A DNA stretch of 64,000 nucleotides from positions 61,362 through 125,361 of the forward strand of contig CAKTCT010000001.1 in assembly GCA_934539585.1 (NCBI GenBank), given 5' to 3'. Made by a program: the position numbers and the translations under genes. Positions 1-7,902 of this stretch are shown here, one piece after another (the first letter of the stretch is position 1; each line of letters opens with the position of its first letter). The stretch comes from an uncultured Oscillospiraceae bacterium. Its GTDB lineage: Bacteria; Bacillota; Clostridia; Oscillospirales; Ruminococcaceae. Below the pieces are notes generated by a model that had not been told where the DNA came from, ran no database searches, and saw only the letters and a program-made list of their open reading frames with translations.

Positions 1-62
1 GAATTGACCGCTTCTTTTTGCTAAAATGGTAGTATGGAAACATTTGGAAAAGAGGTGGGCCG

Positions 63-1598
63 ATGAACCAGACGTTAAAAGAAAAAATAATCGAATCCCT
101 GACGTCCGTGCTGCCGATCACGTTGATCGTGATCCTGCTCAGCGTCACCATTACGCCCCTGCCGGCGGGAACCATGATGATGTTTCTCACCGGCGCCTGT
201 CTTCTGATCGTAGGGATGGGCTTTTTCTCCCTTGGCACCGATATGGCCATGATGCCCATTGGCGACGGCATCGGCGCGGAGATCACCAAGTCCCGGAAGC
301 TCTGGCTGATGCTCATCGTGGGCTTTTTCATCGGCACAGTCGTCACCATTGCAGAGCCGGACCTTTCCGTTCTGGCCAATCAGGTCCCGGCGGTGCCCAA
401 TCTGGTGCTGATCCTTACCGTGGCCGTGGGCGTGGGCTTTTTCCTGGTGGTGGCCATTCTGCGGACAGTGTTCCAGATTCCGCTTTCCAAGATGCTGGTG
501 TTTTTCTACCTGCTGGTTTTCGTCCTGGCGTTTTTCGCCCCCAAGGATTTCATTGCCGTAGCCTTTGACTCCGGCGGCGTGACCACGGGACCCATTACCG
601 TTCCCTTTATCATGGCTCTAGGCATCGGCATGGCCTCCATCCGCAGCGACAGCGGCTCCCGGGAGGACAGCTTCGGCCTGGTGGCGCTGTGCAGCATCGG
701 ACCCATCCTGGCGGTGCTGCTGCTGGGGATTTTCTACAATCCCACCTCCACCGGATACCAGCAGACCCAGGTGCCCGATATCGGCACCACGGCGGACCTG
801 GCCCGGGAATTCGCAGGAGGCTTTCCCACCTATCTGAAAGAGGTGGCCATTGCGCTGACGCCGATTCTGGTCTGCGTGGTCCTTTTCCAGCTGTTCACCC
901 GGCGGTTCCGGATGCGGCAGGGGCTGCGCATCGGCGTGGGTGCGGTGTATACGTTTATCGGCCTGGTGCTCTTTCTTACCGGCGTCAATGTGGGCTTTAT
1001 GCCTGCCGGCTACTACATCGGCTCGCTGCTGGCGGAGTCCTCCCGGCGGTGGCTGCTGATCCCCCTGGGAATGATCATCGGCTACTTCATCGTGGCGGCG
1101 GAGCCTGCGGTCCATGTGCTGAACAAGCAGGTGGAGGAAATCTCCGACGGCGCGATTCCCCAGAAATCCATGCAGCTGTGCCTGTCCATCGGCGTTGCCG
1201 TGTCCATCGGACTGGCGATGCTGCGGATTCTCACCGGCATTTCCATCTTCTGGCTGCTGATTCCCGGCTACGCCATCGCCATCGGCCTGACCTTTGTCAC
1301 GCCGAAGATTTTCACCGGCATCGCCTTTGACTCCGGCGGCGTGGCCAGCGGACCGATGACCGCCACCTTCCTGCTCCCCTTCGCCATGGGCGCCTGCGAG
1401 AGCATGGGAGGGAACGTTCTGACCGACGCTTTCGGCATCGTCGCCATGGTGGCGATGACGCCGTTGATCACCATTCAGCTTATGGGCCTGATTTCCAAGG
1501 GCCGTCAGAAAAATGCCAGCCGGCAGCCTGAACTCCCGGCGGCAGAGGAAGAAATCATCGACTTTGAGGAGAATTCCGATGAAGAAGCAACTGTTTAA
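63..1598 (+). CDS. DUF1538 family integral membrane protein (two tandem DUF1538 repeats)
   Basis: Polytopic membrane protein of 511 residues, probably a transporter or channel; the substrate is unknown. The sequence is an internal duplication: each half ends with the same signature, FDSGGVTTGP near residue 170 and FDSGGVASGP near residue 425, with matching glycine-rich helices around them. The charged C-terminal tail (about residues 480-511, rich in Glu) is likely cytoplasmic. An AGAGGTG ribosome site precedes the ATG. The gene overlaps the downstream PII-like gene by 20 bases, so the two are almost certainly co-translated. DUF1538 proteins are often found next to PII-like proteins. I infer a transporter gated by a PII sensor, by analogy with AmtB-GlnK. 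Confidence 0.85.
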   Translation: MNQTLKEKIIESLTSVLPITLIVILLSVTITPLPAGTMMMFLTGACLLIVGMGFFSLGTDMAMMPIGDGIGAEITKSRKLWLMLIVGFFIGTVVTIAEPDLSVLANQVPAVPNLVLILTVAVGVGFFLVVAILRTVFQIPLSKMLVFFYLLVFVLAFFAPKDFIAVAFDSGGVTTGPITVPFIMALGIGMASIRSDSGSREDSFGLVALCSIGPILAVLLLGIFYNPTSTGYQQTQVPDIGTTADLAREFAGGFPTYLKEVAIALTPILVCVVLFQLFTRRFRMRQGLRIGVGAVYTFIGLVLFLTGVNVGFMPAGYYIGSLLAESSRRWLLIPLGMIIGYFIVAAEPAVHVLNKQVEEISDGAIPQKSMQLCLSIGVAVSIGLAMLRILTGISIFWLLIPGYAIAIGLTFVTPKIFTGIAFDSGGVASGPMTATFLLPFAMGACESMGGNVLTDAFGIVAMVAMTPLITIQLMGLISKGRQKNASRQPELPAAEEEIIDFEENSDEEATV

Positions 1599-2253
1599 AC
1601 TCCTGGTCACCATTGTGGACCGGGCAAAGGGCGAGCGGATCGCGGCCATCTGCCGGGAGCAGGGGGTCCTGTTCCAGATGGTCTGCCTGGGACACGGAAC
1701 GGCCAGCTCGGAGGTCCTGGACCTGCTGGGGCTGGGGCGGACGGAAAAGGCCGTGGTGCTGAGCCTGGTCCCCGGCGGGGACGTTTCCGGCATTTTCCGC
1801 GCCTTTGCCGATAAGATGCAGATTTTAGGGCCGGGCAGCGGAATCGCTTTTTCGCTGCCGCTGTCCAGCATCGGCGCGGCGTTGTCCGCAGTGGGCGCAA
1901 AAACTGATGAAGTCGAGACAAAGGGGGAAAATCCTGTGATGGATTCCGCAGTACAGAAAGACCTGGTCCTGGCGGTGGTAGAGCCGGGACACACCGATGA
2001 AGCCATGGAGGCCGCCCGTCAGGTGGGCGCCCGCGGCGGCACTGTTCTCCACGCCCGGGATATGGGCTCCGAGGAGGCCGCCAGGTTCTTTGGGATTTCC
2101 ATCCGTCCGGAGCGGGAGATTCTGGCCGTCGTCGTGACCCGGGAGATGCGCCAGGCCGTGATGCAGGCCATCAGCCGGGCGGCGGGCTCCCAGACCCCGG
2201 CCAAGGGGCTGATCCTCTCCATTCCCGTGGACGAGGCCATCGGCATGCGATAA
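1579..2253 (+). CDS. Tandem PII-like signalling protein (two PII domains in one chain)
   Basis: A protein of 224 residues made of two consecutive PII-like ferredoxin folds, about residues 3-105 and 125-224. Each starts with a beta strand of the LLVTIVD or LVLAVVE type, followed by a helix, then a glycine pair and a variable T-loop. The second half keeps GGTVLHARD, close to the GxTVxxxRG motif of PII proteins. The usual uridylylated tyrosine in the T-loop is not evident. The start is the ATG inside the 3' end of the DUF1538 gene, with GAGGAGAA eight bases upstream; a longer in-frame ORF begins at 1513 but has no ribosome site. It probably senses a small ligand and binds the upstream membrane protein. 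Confidence 0.8.
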   Translation: MKKQLFKLLVTIVDRAKGERIAAICREQGVLFQMVCLGHGTASSEVLDLLGLGRTEKAVVLSLVPGGDVSGIFRAFADKMQILGPGSGIAFSLPLSSIGAALSAVGAKTDEVETKGENPVMDSAVQKDLVLAVVEPGHTDEAMEAARQVGARGGTVLHARDMGSEEAARFFGISIRPEREILAVVVTREMRQAVMQAISRAAGSQTPAKGLILSIPVDEAIGMR

Positions 2254-2254
2254 C

Positions 2255-2294
2255 AAAAAGCGGCAGACAGGCGTTCCTGTTTGCCGCTTTTTCC
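2255..2294 (+). terminator. Rho-independent terminator after the PII-like gene
   Basis: A stem of about 17 base pairs (AAAAAGCGGC.. pairing with ..GCCGCTTTTT) with a short loop and a T run begins one base after the PII stop codon. It separates this operon from uppP. Confidence 0.85.
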
Positions 2295-2333
2295 TGGAAA
2301 AAGTGAAATCTTTCATAAGACGCCCGGTTTCGA

Positions 2334-2362
2334 TTGACGGATGCCCGGGGGTGTGGTATACT
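2334..2362 (+). promoter_or_regulatory. Promoter of uppP
   Basis: A -35 box TTGACG and a -10 box TATACT are separated by exactly 17 bases, lying just after the terminator and about 37 bases before the uppP start. Nothing else in the gap competes. Confidence 0.8.
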
Positions 2363-2398
2363 CGGAAGGAGTAATACAGCAGCAAAGGAGAAAGGCAT

Positions 2399-3241
2399 AT
2401 GGCTGGCTTTTTGGAGTTTTTGAAGGTGGTTTTCCTGGGCATCGTGGAGGGCATTACCGAATGGCTGCCCATCAGCAGCACCGGACACATGCTCCTGGTG
2501 GACGAATTCATCCATCTGGATGTGAGCAAGGAGTTCAAGGAGGTTTTCTTCTTCGTCATTCAGTTCGGCGCGATCCTGGCGGTTATCGTGCTGTTCTGGC
2601 ACAAGATGTTCCCCTTCCAGTTCAAGGATAAGTCCAAGCCGGTGGTGAAGATGAACACCATCGTTCTCTGGCTCAAGGTGGTAGTGGCCTGCATCCCCGG
2701 AGCCATCGTCACCATCCTGTCCGACAACTACGTGGAGGCCCATCTCCATACCCCCATCGTCATTGCCGCGGCCCTGATCGTCTACGGCGTCGCCTTTATC
2801 GTTATCGAAAACTGGAACGCCCACCGCACCCCCAGAATCCAGAAGCTGGCGGACATTGATTTCAAGACGGCCTTTCTCATCGGCGTGTTCCAGATTCTGT
2901 CCATTATCCCCGGAACCTCTCGCTCCGGGGCGACCATCATCGGCGCGCTGCTCATCGGCGTTTCCCGGGTGGCCGCGGCGGAGTTCACCTTCTTCCTGGC
3001 GGTCCCGGCCATGGTGGGCATGAGCGTGCTGAAAATGGCCAAATTCGGGTTCAGCTTCTCCGCAGCGGAGTACGGCATCCTGCTGCTGGGCATGGCGGTG
3101 GCCTTCTTCGTTTCGGTTCTGGTCATCCGGTTCCTGATGAACTTCATCCGCAAGCACGATTTCAAAGCCTTCGGCTGGTACCGCATCATTCTGGGCGTTA
3201 TTGTGCTGCTGTACTTTGTGCCCAAGATGCTGGCGAAATAA
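2399..3241 (+). CDS. uppP: Undecaprenyl-diphosphatase (BacA/UppP)
   Basis: Integral membrane phosphatase that recycles the cell-wall lipid carrier by converting undecaprenyl pyrophosphate to undecaprenyl phosphate; overexpression of the family gives bacitracin resistance. The 280-residue length is typical. The N-terminal motif EGITEWLPISSTGH (about residues 17-30) and the second motif PGTSRSGATI (about residues 170-180) carry the conserved catalytic Glu, Ser and Arg residues. The ATG has AAAGGAGAAAGG upstream. A Cys-rich small ORF follows with no gap. Confidence 0.97.
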   Translation: MAGFLEFLKVVFLGIVEGITEWLPISSTGHMLLVDEFIHLDVSKEFKEVFFFVIQFGAILAVIVLFWHKMFPFQFKDKSKPVVKMNTIVLWLKVVVACIPGAIVTILSDNYVEAHLHTPIVIAAALIVYGVAFIVIENWNAHRTPRIQKLADIDFKTAFLIGVFQILSIIPGTSRSGATIIGALLIGVSRVAAAEFTFFLAVPAMVGMSVLKMAKFGFSFSAAEYGILLLGMAVAFFVSVLVIRFLMNFIRKHDFKAFGWYRIILGVIVLLYFVPKMLAK

Positions 3242-3442
3242 ATGAAACGCTGCCGCGACTGTGTCTACTGCTTCGACGACCGGCGGGAGACGGTCTACCG
3301 CCGGGAGCACTGCTGGTTCTGCCGGCGGAAGGGCCCCCATTTCAGCCGGCAGTTCCGGGTGGGGGAGGGCAACCGCATCGATCCCGACGCCCCCGGCTGC
3401 CCGGATTTTCGGGAAAAAGAGAATCTTTCCGAAAATCCTTGA
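3242..3442 (+). CDS. Small cysteine-rich protein, possible zinc-binding
   Basis: A 66-residue ORF whose ATG immediately follows the uppP stop codon, suggesting translation by terminating ribosomes. It has six cysteines in two close groups, CRDCVYC near the start and CWFC near residue 22, plus a later CPDF, and many Arg residues. This resembles a small metal-binding module. I do not recognise the family. The last codons overlap the -35 box of the tyrS promoter. It could be a chance ORF, but the tight spacing and ordered cysteines favour a real gene. Confidence 0.5.
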   Translation: MKRCRDCVYCFDDRRETVYRREHCWFCRRKGPHFSRQFRVGEGNRIDPDAPGCPDFREKENLSENP

Positions 3443-3467
3443 CAAACCCGGCGGAATATGCTAAAGT
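3439..3467 (+). promoter_or_regulatory. Promoter of the tyrS leader
   Basis: Consensus -35 TTGACA and -10 TAAAGT with a 17-base spacer. It drives the T-box leader described next. Confidence 0.75.
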
Positions 3468-3473
3468 AATAGG

Positions 3474-3756
3474 CAAAGCTGTGATGAGAATCAGTACGCT
3501 TTTTTCCGGCATCAGAGAGCGTCCGGCCGGTGCGAGGACGCGGAAGGGGAAAGCCGAATACCTCTCGGAGCTGCACCCTGAACGGAAACCAGTAGGGGCC
3601 GCCGGGTATGCCCGTTACCGCATTGGAGTATCCGGAGCCTTTCCGTGTACTCGACGAGGCCGTTTCTGCGAGGAAACGATAAATTGAGGTGGTAACACGT
3701 TTCAGTTTGACTGAATCGTCCTCTGTCCGCAGTGCGGGCAGGGGATTTTTTATTCC
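3474..3756 (+). promoter_or_regulatory. T-box riboswitch (tyrosine) upstream of tyrS
   Basis: Leader RNA that senses uncharged tRNA-Tyr and prevents early termination. Visible parts in order: the S-turn half AGTA (about 3493), an AGAGAG block and GGTGCGAG distal loop (about 3515-3540), the other S-turn half GAA followed directly by specifier codon TAC (Tyr, about 3555-3562), the T-box TGAGGTGGTAACACG at 3685-3699, and a terminator stem at 3719-3745 followed by a T run. The T-box is a variant of the usual AGGGTGGNACCGCG. The TGGT bulge fits a tRNA ending in ACCA. Confidence 0.92.
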
Positions 3757-3810
3757 CCCGGCCCGAAAAACACGTCGGGGAGCTTCTCCCCAAAGAAAGG
3801 AAGGTTTTTC

Positions 3811-5031
3811 ATGACTACTTACGAAGAACTCAAACGCCGGGGCCTCATCGCCCAGGTTACAGACGAGGAGCTGGTGAGCAAGCTCATCAACGAAGGCAAG
3901 GCCACCTTCTACATCGGCTTTGACCCCACTGCCGACAGCCTCCACGTGGGCCACTTCATGGCCCTCTGCCTGATGAAACGGCTCCAGATGGCAGGCAACC
4001 GGCCCATTGCCCTCATCGGCGGCGGCACCGGCATGATCGGCGACCCCTCCGGTCGGACGGACATGCGCCAGATGATGACCATGGAGACCATTCAGCACAA
4101 CTGCGACTGCTTCAAAAAGCAGATGAGCCGCTTCATCGAATTCGGCGAGGACAAGGCTTTGATGGTCAACAACGCCGAATGGCTCCTGAAGCTGAACTAC
4201 ATCGATTTCATCCGGGACATCGGCGCCTGCTTCTCCGTCAACAACATGCTCCGGGCCAAGTGCTACGAGCAGCGGATGGAAAAGGGCCTGTCCTTCCTGG
4301 AATTCAACTACATGATCATGCAGAGCTACGACTTCCTCTGCCTGTACGAGCGCTACGGCTGCAACCTCCAGTTCGGCGGCGACGACCAGTGGAGCAACAT
4401 GCTGGGCGGCACCGAGCTGATCCGGAAAAAGCTGGGCAAGGACGCCAGCGCCATGACCATCACCCTCCTTCTGAACTCCGAGGGCAAGAAGATGGGCAAG
4501 ACCCAGTCCGGCGCGGTCTGGCTGGACCCGGAAAAGACCTCTCCCTACGATTTCTTCCAGTACTGGCGGAACGTGGATGACGCCGACGTCATCAAGTGCA
4601 TGAAGCTGCTGACCTTCATTCCCATCGAGGAAATCGAGGAGATGGAGAAGACCCTGGAAGGCGCTCAGCTGAACAAGGCCAAGGAGCGCCTGGCCTTTGA
4701 GCTGACCCGGATGGTCCACGGCGACGAGGAGGCCCAGAAGTGCCTGGATACCGCCCGGAGCATCTTCAGCGCCGCCGGAAACGCCGACAATATGCCCTCC
4801 ACTGTCATTCCTGCGGCGGACCTGAAGGACGGCTCCATCGGCCTTCTGACGCTGCTGGTGAAGTGCGGGCTGGCTTCTTCCAACGGCGAGGCCCGGCGGC
4901 TGGTCCAGCAAGGCGGCGTGCTCCTGGACGGCCAGGCGGTCTCCGACCCCACCATGCAGGTGAAGCTGGACAAGGAAGTCGTGATCAAAAAGGGCAAAAA
5001 GGTCTTCCATAAGGCCGTTCCCGCAGAGTAA
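3811..5031 (+). CDS. tyrS: Tyrosyl-tRNA synthetase
   Basis: Class I aminoacyl-tRNA synthetase that charges tRNA-Tyr in the cytoplasm; 406 residues, normal for the bacterial family. The HIGH-type signature is HVGH at residues 45-48 within FDPTADSLHVGH. The KMSKS-type loop is KMGKT at residues 227-231. The C-terminal 65 residues look like an S4 RNA-binding domain (ASSNGEARRLVQQGGV). The ATG follows AGAAAGGAAGG. Expression is governed by the upstream T-box with a TAC specifier, which confirms the amino acid. Confidence 0.98.
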   Translation: MTTYEELKRRGLIAQVTDEELVSKLINEGKATFYIGFDPTADSLHVGHFMALCLMKRLQMAGNRPIALIGGGTGMIGDPSGRTDMRQMMTMETIQHNCDCFKKQMSRFIEFGEDKALMVNNAEWLLKLNYIDFIRDIGACFSVNNMLRAKCYEQRMEKGLSFLEFNYMIMQSYDFLCLYERYGCNLQFGGDDQWSNMLGGTELIRKKLGKDASAMTITLLLNSEGKKMGKTQSGAVWLDPEKTSPYDFFQYWRNVDDADVIKCMKLLTFIPIEEIEEMEKTLEGAQLNKAKERLAFELTRMVHGDEEAQKCLDTARSIFSAAGNADNMPSTVIPAADLKDGSIGLLTLLVKCGLASSNGEARRLVQQGGVLLDGQAVSDPTMQVKLDKEVVIKKGKKVFHKAVPAE

Positions 5032-5043
5032 AGACAGGTTTGG

Positions 5044-5086
5044 GCGTTCCCGGGTCCCGATATGGTCCGGGAACGCTGCTTTTTTC
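5044..5086 (+). terminator. Rho-independent terminator after tyrS
   Basis: GCGTTCCCGG pairs with CCGGGAACGC around a 13-base loop, followed by TGCTTTTTT. Confidence 0.85.
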
Positions 5087-5096
5087 GGGATTTTTC

Positions 5097-5124
5097 TTGC
5101 AAAGTCCGTCGAAAATGGTATAAT
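5097..5124 (+). promoter_or_regulatory. Promoter of the AraC-ybaK-ppa operon
   Basis: TTGCAA and a perfect TATAAT with a 16-base spacer, 52 bases upstream of the AraC-type start codon. Confidence 0.7.
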
Positions 5125-5175
5125 AAAAGAGGAGCAATTTCGGAGCCTGATTTTCCCACAGAAGGAGCGAGCGGC

Positions 5176-6030
5176 ATGGAACAGGACACCCGCGTTTTGG
5201 TTTCCCCGGTTTCCGACGGAGACGACCCCTTTCTTCAGAATACAGAGATTCGACTGGCGGGATACTACCGCCGGGCGGCGGGCCAGTTTATGGAACAGCC
5301 CGGCACCGACAGCGCCTTGCTTCTCTATTGCATGGAGGGCCGGGGCTTTGCGGAGATCGACGGCCGGGTCATGCTGGTCAATCAGGGGGAGGCCGTACTC
5401 CTGCTTCCCGGCGCGGCCCGGGTCTACGGTGCGGATGCGGAGGCCCCCTGGTCGCTGATCTGGGTCAATTTTACCGGGCGGGTGACGGAGTTTCTCCGGG
5501 AACGCCTGGATATTTCCGGGGAGGGCGCGGTGCTGCGGCAGAACCTTCGGGGAGCCGGTCCACTGCTGGAGCAGATGCTGGACGTCCTGGCAGGCGGCCA
5601 GGACCTGATGCGGCGTCTGGAGGCAGCGTCCTGCTTACAGCTAGTCCTGCTCCGGATGACCGCCGCCAACCTTTCCGCCGGGGCCCAGCGCCAGTACGTG
5701 GAGCGTGCCAAGGAGCACCTTCTGGCCCACATTGAGGAGGAGACCACCCTGCAGGAGCTGGCCAACGCCGCCGGCGTCTCCAAATTCTATCTGGCCCGGA
5801 TATTCAAGGCCCACTTCGGCACCTCGCCCATGGAGTATCTCCGGGGCGTCCGGATGCAGCGGGCCTGCGACCTGCTTCTGGAGACCGACCTGCCCATCAA
5901 GGAGATCGGCCGCCAGCTTTCGTACCATTCGTCCTACCACTTTGCCCAGTGCTTCCGGCAGTACGCCGGATGCAACCCCAGCGACTTCCGTCGTTCCGCC
6001 CGGAAGAAGCGGGGGAGAACCTCAAAATAA
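5176..6030 (+). CDS. AraC-family transcriptional regulator
   Basis: Cytoplasmic regulator of 284 residues. The N-terminal half (about 25-150) looks like a cupin sensor domain of the AraC_binding type (LLLYCMEGRGFAEIDGR). The last 100 residues hold two helix-turn-helix motifs: the first around LQELANAAGVSKFYLARIFK, the second around IKEIGRQLSYHSSYHFAQCF, ending with the family motif GCNPSDFRR. The start chosen is the ATG after GAAGGAGCG; an upstream in-frame extension overlaps the promoter. No sugar genes are adjacent, so the ligand is unknown. It may control its own operon. Confidence 0.9.
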   Translation: MEQDTRVLVSPVSDGDDPFLQNTEIRLAGYYRRAAGQFMEQPGTDSALLLYCMEGRGFAEIDGRVMLVNQGEAVLLLPGAARVYGADAEAPWSLIWVNFTGRVTEFLRERLDISGEGAVLRQNLRGAGPLLEQMLDVLAGGQDLMRRLEAASCLQLVLLRMTAANLSAGAQRQYVERAKEHLLAHIEEETTLQELANAAGVSKFYLARIFKAHFGTSPMEYLRGVRMQRACDLLLETDLPIKEIGRQLSYHSSYHFAQCFRQYAGCNPSDFRRSARKKRGRTSK

Positions 6031-6047
6031 AAGGAGCGCCTGCCAAC

Positions 6048-6530
6048 ATGGCAATCGAACGTGTAAAAGACTATTTCCGGACCCTTGGCCGGGAGGAGGA
6101 CGTGCTGGAATTTCCGGTGTCCAGCGCCACCGTGGAGTTGGCCGCCCAGGCCCTCCACACCGATCCTGCCCGGATCGCCAAGACCATTTCCCTCTACGGC
6201 GAGGAAGGCTGTATCCTCATCGTGACGGCGTGGGACGAGAAGATCGACAGCGGGAAGTTCAAACGCCTTTTCGGCAAAAAGGCCAAAATGCTGGCCTTCG
6301 AGGACGTGGAGCCCCTGACTGGCCACCAGCCCGGCGGAGTCTGTCCCTTCGCCAATCCGGAAAGCGCCCGGGTGTACCTGGACGTTTCCCTCCAACGCTT
6401 TGACACGGTGTATCCGGCCTGCGGAAGCTCCAATTCCGCCATCGCCCTGACCTGCGAGGAACTGGAACGGTTTTCCGGCTCTCTGGGCTGGGTGGATGTC
6501 TGCAAAGGCAAAACGGAAGCGCCGGTTTGA
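6048..6530 (+). CDS. YbaK/EbsC-family aminoacyl-tRNA deacylase
   Basis: A 160-residue protein of the YbaK/ProX fold, which hydrolyses mischarged aminoacyl-tRNA such as Cys-tRNA(Pro). Family traits are SSATVELAAQAL near the N-terminus, the conserved lysine in ARIAKTISL, and the glycine-rich GHQPGGVCPFA near residue 90. The ATG lies 14 bases after AAGGAG and 17 bases after the AraC stop codon, so it is in the same operon. Which mischarged tRNA it edits cannot be told from sequence. Confidence 0.9.
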   Translation: MAIERVKDYFRTLGREEDVLEFPVSSATVELAAQALHTDPARIAKTISLYGEEGCILIVTAWDEKIDSGKFKRLFGKKAKMLAFEDVEPLTGHQPGGVCPFANPESARVYLDVSLQRFDTVYPACGSSNSAIALTCEELERFSGSLGWVDVCKGKTEAPV

Positions 6531-6558
6531 AATTTTCTGGACAACAAAGGAGCATCAC

Positions 6559-7116
6559 ATGAGCAACATCTGGCATGACATGAACCCCAACCGCATCCAT
6601 CCCGAGGACTTCATCGCAGTCATCGAGATCAGCAAGGGCAGCAAGAAAAAGTATGAGCTGGACAAGGAAACCGGCTACATCATCCTGGACCGGATCCTCT
6701 ACACCTCCACCCACTATCCGGCTAACTACGGCCTGATCCCCCGGACCTACGCCGACGACGGCGACCCCCTGGACGTGCTGGTCCTCTGCTCCGAGGAACT
6801 GGAACCCCTGACCCTGGTGCGGTGCTATCCCATCGGCGTGATCAAGATGATCGACAACGGCCGCAACGACGAAAAGATCATCGCCATTCCCTTCAACGAC
6901 CCGTCTTACAACGTCTACCACGACATCAGCGAGCTGCCCGCCCACATTTTTGAGGAGATGCGGCACTTCTTCTCAGTCTACAAGGCCCTGGAAAACAAGC
7001 AGACCGCCGTGGACGAGGTCCGCAACGCCGAGGAGGCTCTGAAGATCATCAGCGAGTGCATTGAGCGCTACAACGTGGGCTTCTGCGGAAAAAAGCCCGC
7101 GAAACCCCTGGAATAA
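6559..7116 (+). CDS. ppa: Inorganic pyrophosphatase (family I)
   Basis: Soluble enzyme of 185 residues that hydrolyses pyrophosphate to two phosphates and so pulls biosynthetic reactions forward. Family I traits are visible: YELDKETG (residues 20-27), YPANYGLIPRTYADDGDPLDVL with the metal-binding Asp cluster (about 54-75), and the third conserved Asp in KMIDNGRNDEKIIA. The ATG follows AAAGGAGC. It is the last gene of the operon and is followed by a strong terminator. Confidence 0.97.
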   Translation: MSNIWHDMNPNRIHPEDFIAVIEISKGSKKKYELDKETGYIILDRILYTSTHYPANYGLIPRTYADDGDPLDVLVLCSEELEPLTLVRCYPIGVIKMIDNGRNDEKIIAIPFNDPSYNVYHDISELPAHIFEEMRHFFSVYKALENKQTAVDEVRNAEEALKIISECIERYNVGFCGKKPAKPLE

Positions 7117-7120
7117 CAAG

Positions 7121-7163
7121 AAAACGCATCCGTATGCACACAACATACGGATGCGTTTATTTT
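7121..7163. terminator. Bidirectional terminator between ppa and a small minus-strand ORF
   Basis: A perfect 15-base-pair inverted repeat (7122-7136 with 7144-7158; AAACGCATCCGTATG) has T-rich flanks on both strands. It can end ppa transcripts on the plus strand and the short ORF transcript on the minus strand. Confidence 0.85.
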
Positions 7164-7174
7164 ACCGGCCGGAT

Positions 7175-7309
7175 TCAGAAGGACTCGCAGTCCGTCTCAA
7201 TGTAAGAGTTGCAGCAACGACGGTAAAGATAGTCGGCAAGAAGCTGGATACCTTTGATGGCTACAACGATTCCGAACACGATGGTGAGAAATTTCAGAAG
7301 TTTTTTCAT
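7175..7309 (-). CDS. Small single-pass membrane protein, 44 residues
   Basis: An unrecognised microprotein. It starts MKKLLKFLTIVFGIVVAIKG, a basic N-terminus followed by a hydrophobic helix (about residues 7-25), and ends in a short polar tail with three cysteines (CC at 32-33 and C41). A strong Shine-Dalgarno AAAGGAGG sits at ideal spacing. A promoter with -35 TTGATT, 17 bases and -10 TATACT lies just upstream, and the bidirectional terminator lies just downstream, so it forms a complete one-gene transcription unit. It may be a membrane or stress microprotein, or a toxin-like peptide; the sequence alone does not say. Confidence 0.65.
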   Translation of the reverse strand: MKKLLKFLTIVFGIVVAIKGIQLLADYLYRRCCNSYIETDCESF

Positions 7310-7332
7310 ATGCTGTTCCTCCTTTTAAGAAT

Positions 7333-7361
7333 AGTATAGCACCTTTTCCGGGAAAAATCAA
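7333..7361 (-). promoter_or_regulatory. Promoter of the 44-residue ORF
   Basis: Read on the minus strand: TTGATT, 17 bases, TATACT, then AAAGGAGG 6 bases further on. It lies inside the gap before the queT stop codon. Confidence 0.7.
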
Positions 7362-7362
7362 T

Positions 7363-7902
7363 TCACCGGAAGATTCTTTTATAAAAATCATTGCGCCCGA
7401 GGATGACGCAGAGCAGGATGCCGACGGTATAGCACACCGCCGCTTCTCCCACGGCAACGGAGACGAAATTCAGGGAGAAGGGAGTGCGGAAGACGAAGGT
7501 CAGCTCCGCTCCGACGATGAGGCCGTTGGCCAGCACCGGCGGGATGGGTCCCAGCAGGTATTTGGCCGTGCGCTTCATGGGGAGCCGTGCGATCTGATAG
7601 GTCAGCCAGGCGGCCAGAAGGGTGGCGATGGTCCCGATGGGGGCGTCGACGAGGCCCAGCAGGTTGGTTCCCATAAAGAATCCCACCAGGTTTGCCAGAA
7701 AGCACCCGAAGGTCACGCCCCAGATTCCGATGGGGGAAAACAGGGGGAGAAGGGTCAGGGCTTCGCTGATCCGGAACTGGATGATCCCGGCGGGGCTGCC
7801 GAAGGCCAAGGGTCCGCTGACCAGGGTCAGGACGGTATACAGGGCGCCGATGAGAGAGATTTGGACGAGTTTCTGGGTGTTGGGGATGGCTTTTGCGTTC
7901 AT
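7363..7902 (-). CDS. queT: QueT-family queuosine precursor transporter
   Basis: Hydrophobic protein of 179 residues with about five to six membrane helices, the S-component type of an ECF transporter (QueT, formerly DUF988). The family pattern is seen in GIIQFRISEALTLLPLF and the following IGIWGVTFGCFLANL. It probably imports queuine or preQ1. The ATG has GGAG upstream; the longer ORF start lies in the leader. It has its own promoter about 95 bases upstream, leaving a structured GC-rich leader in which I could not recognise a known riboswitch. Confidence 0.88.
   Translation of the reverse strand: MNAKAIPNTQKLVQISLIGALYTVLTLVSGPLAFGSPAGIIQFRISEALTLLPLFSPIGIWGVTFGCFLANLVGFFMGTNLLGLVDAPIGTIATLLAAWLTYQIARLPMKRTAKYLLGPIPPVLANGLIVGAELTFVFRTPFSLNFVSVAVGEAAVCYTVGILLCVILGRNDFYKRIFR

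Noticed and set aside
1..62. A promoter for the DUF1538 gene, suggested by TTGACC at 4-9
   Set aside because: No -10 box lies at a good distance; TAGTAT is 20 bases away and TAAAAT only 12. The true promoter may lie left of the window.
618..2006. A 462-residue minus-strand open frame opposite DUF1538
   Set aside because: Shadow of the real gene; composition is rich in Gly, His, Gln and Arg and shows no motif.
3439..3687. An 82-codon open frame in the tyrS leader
   Set aside because: It lies wholly inside the T-box RNA structure and has no ribosome site.
7061..7339. A 92-codon plus-strand frame after ppa
   Set aside because: It runs through the ppa terminator and opposite the better supported minus-strand microprotein.
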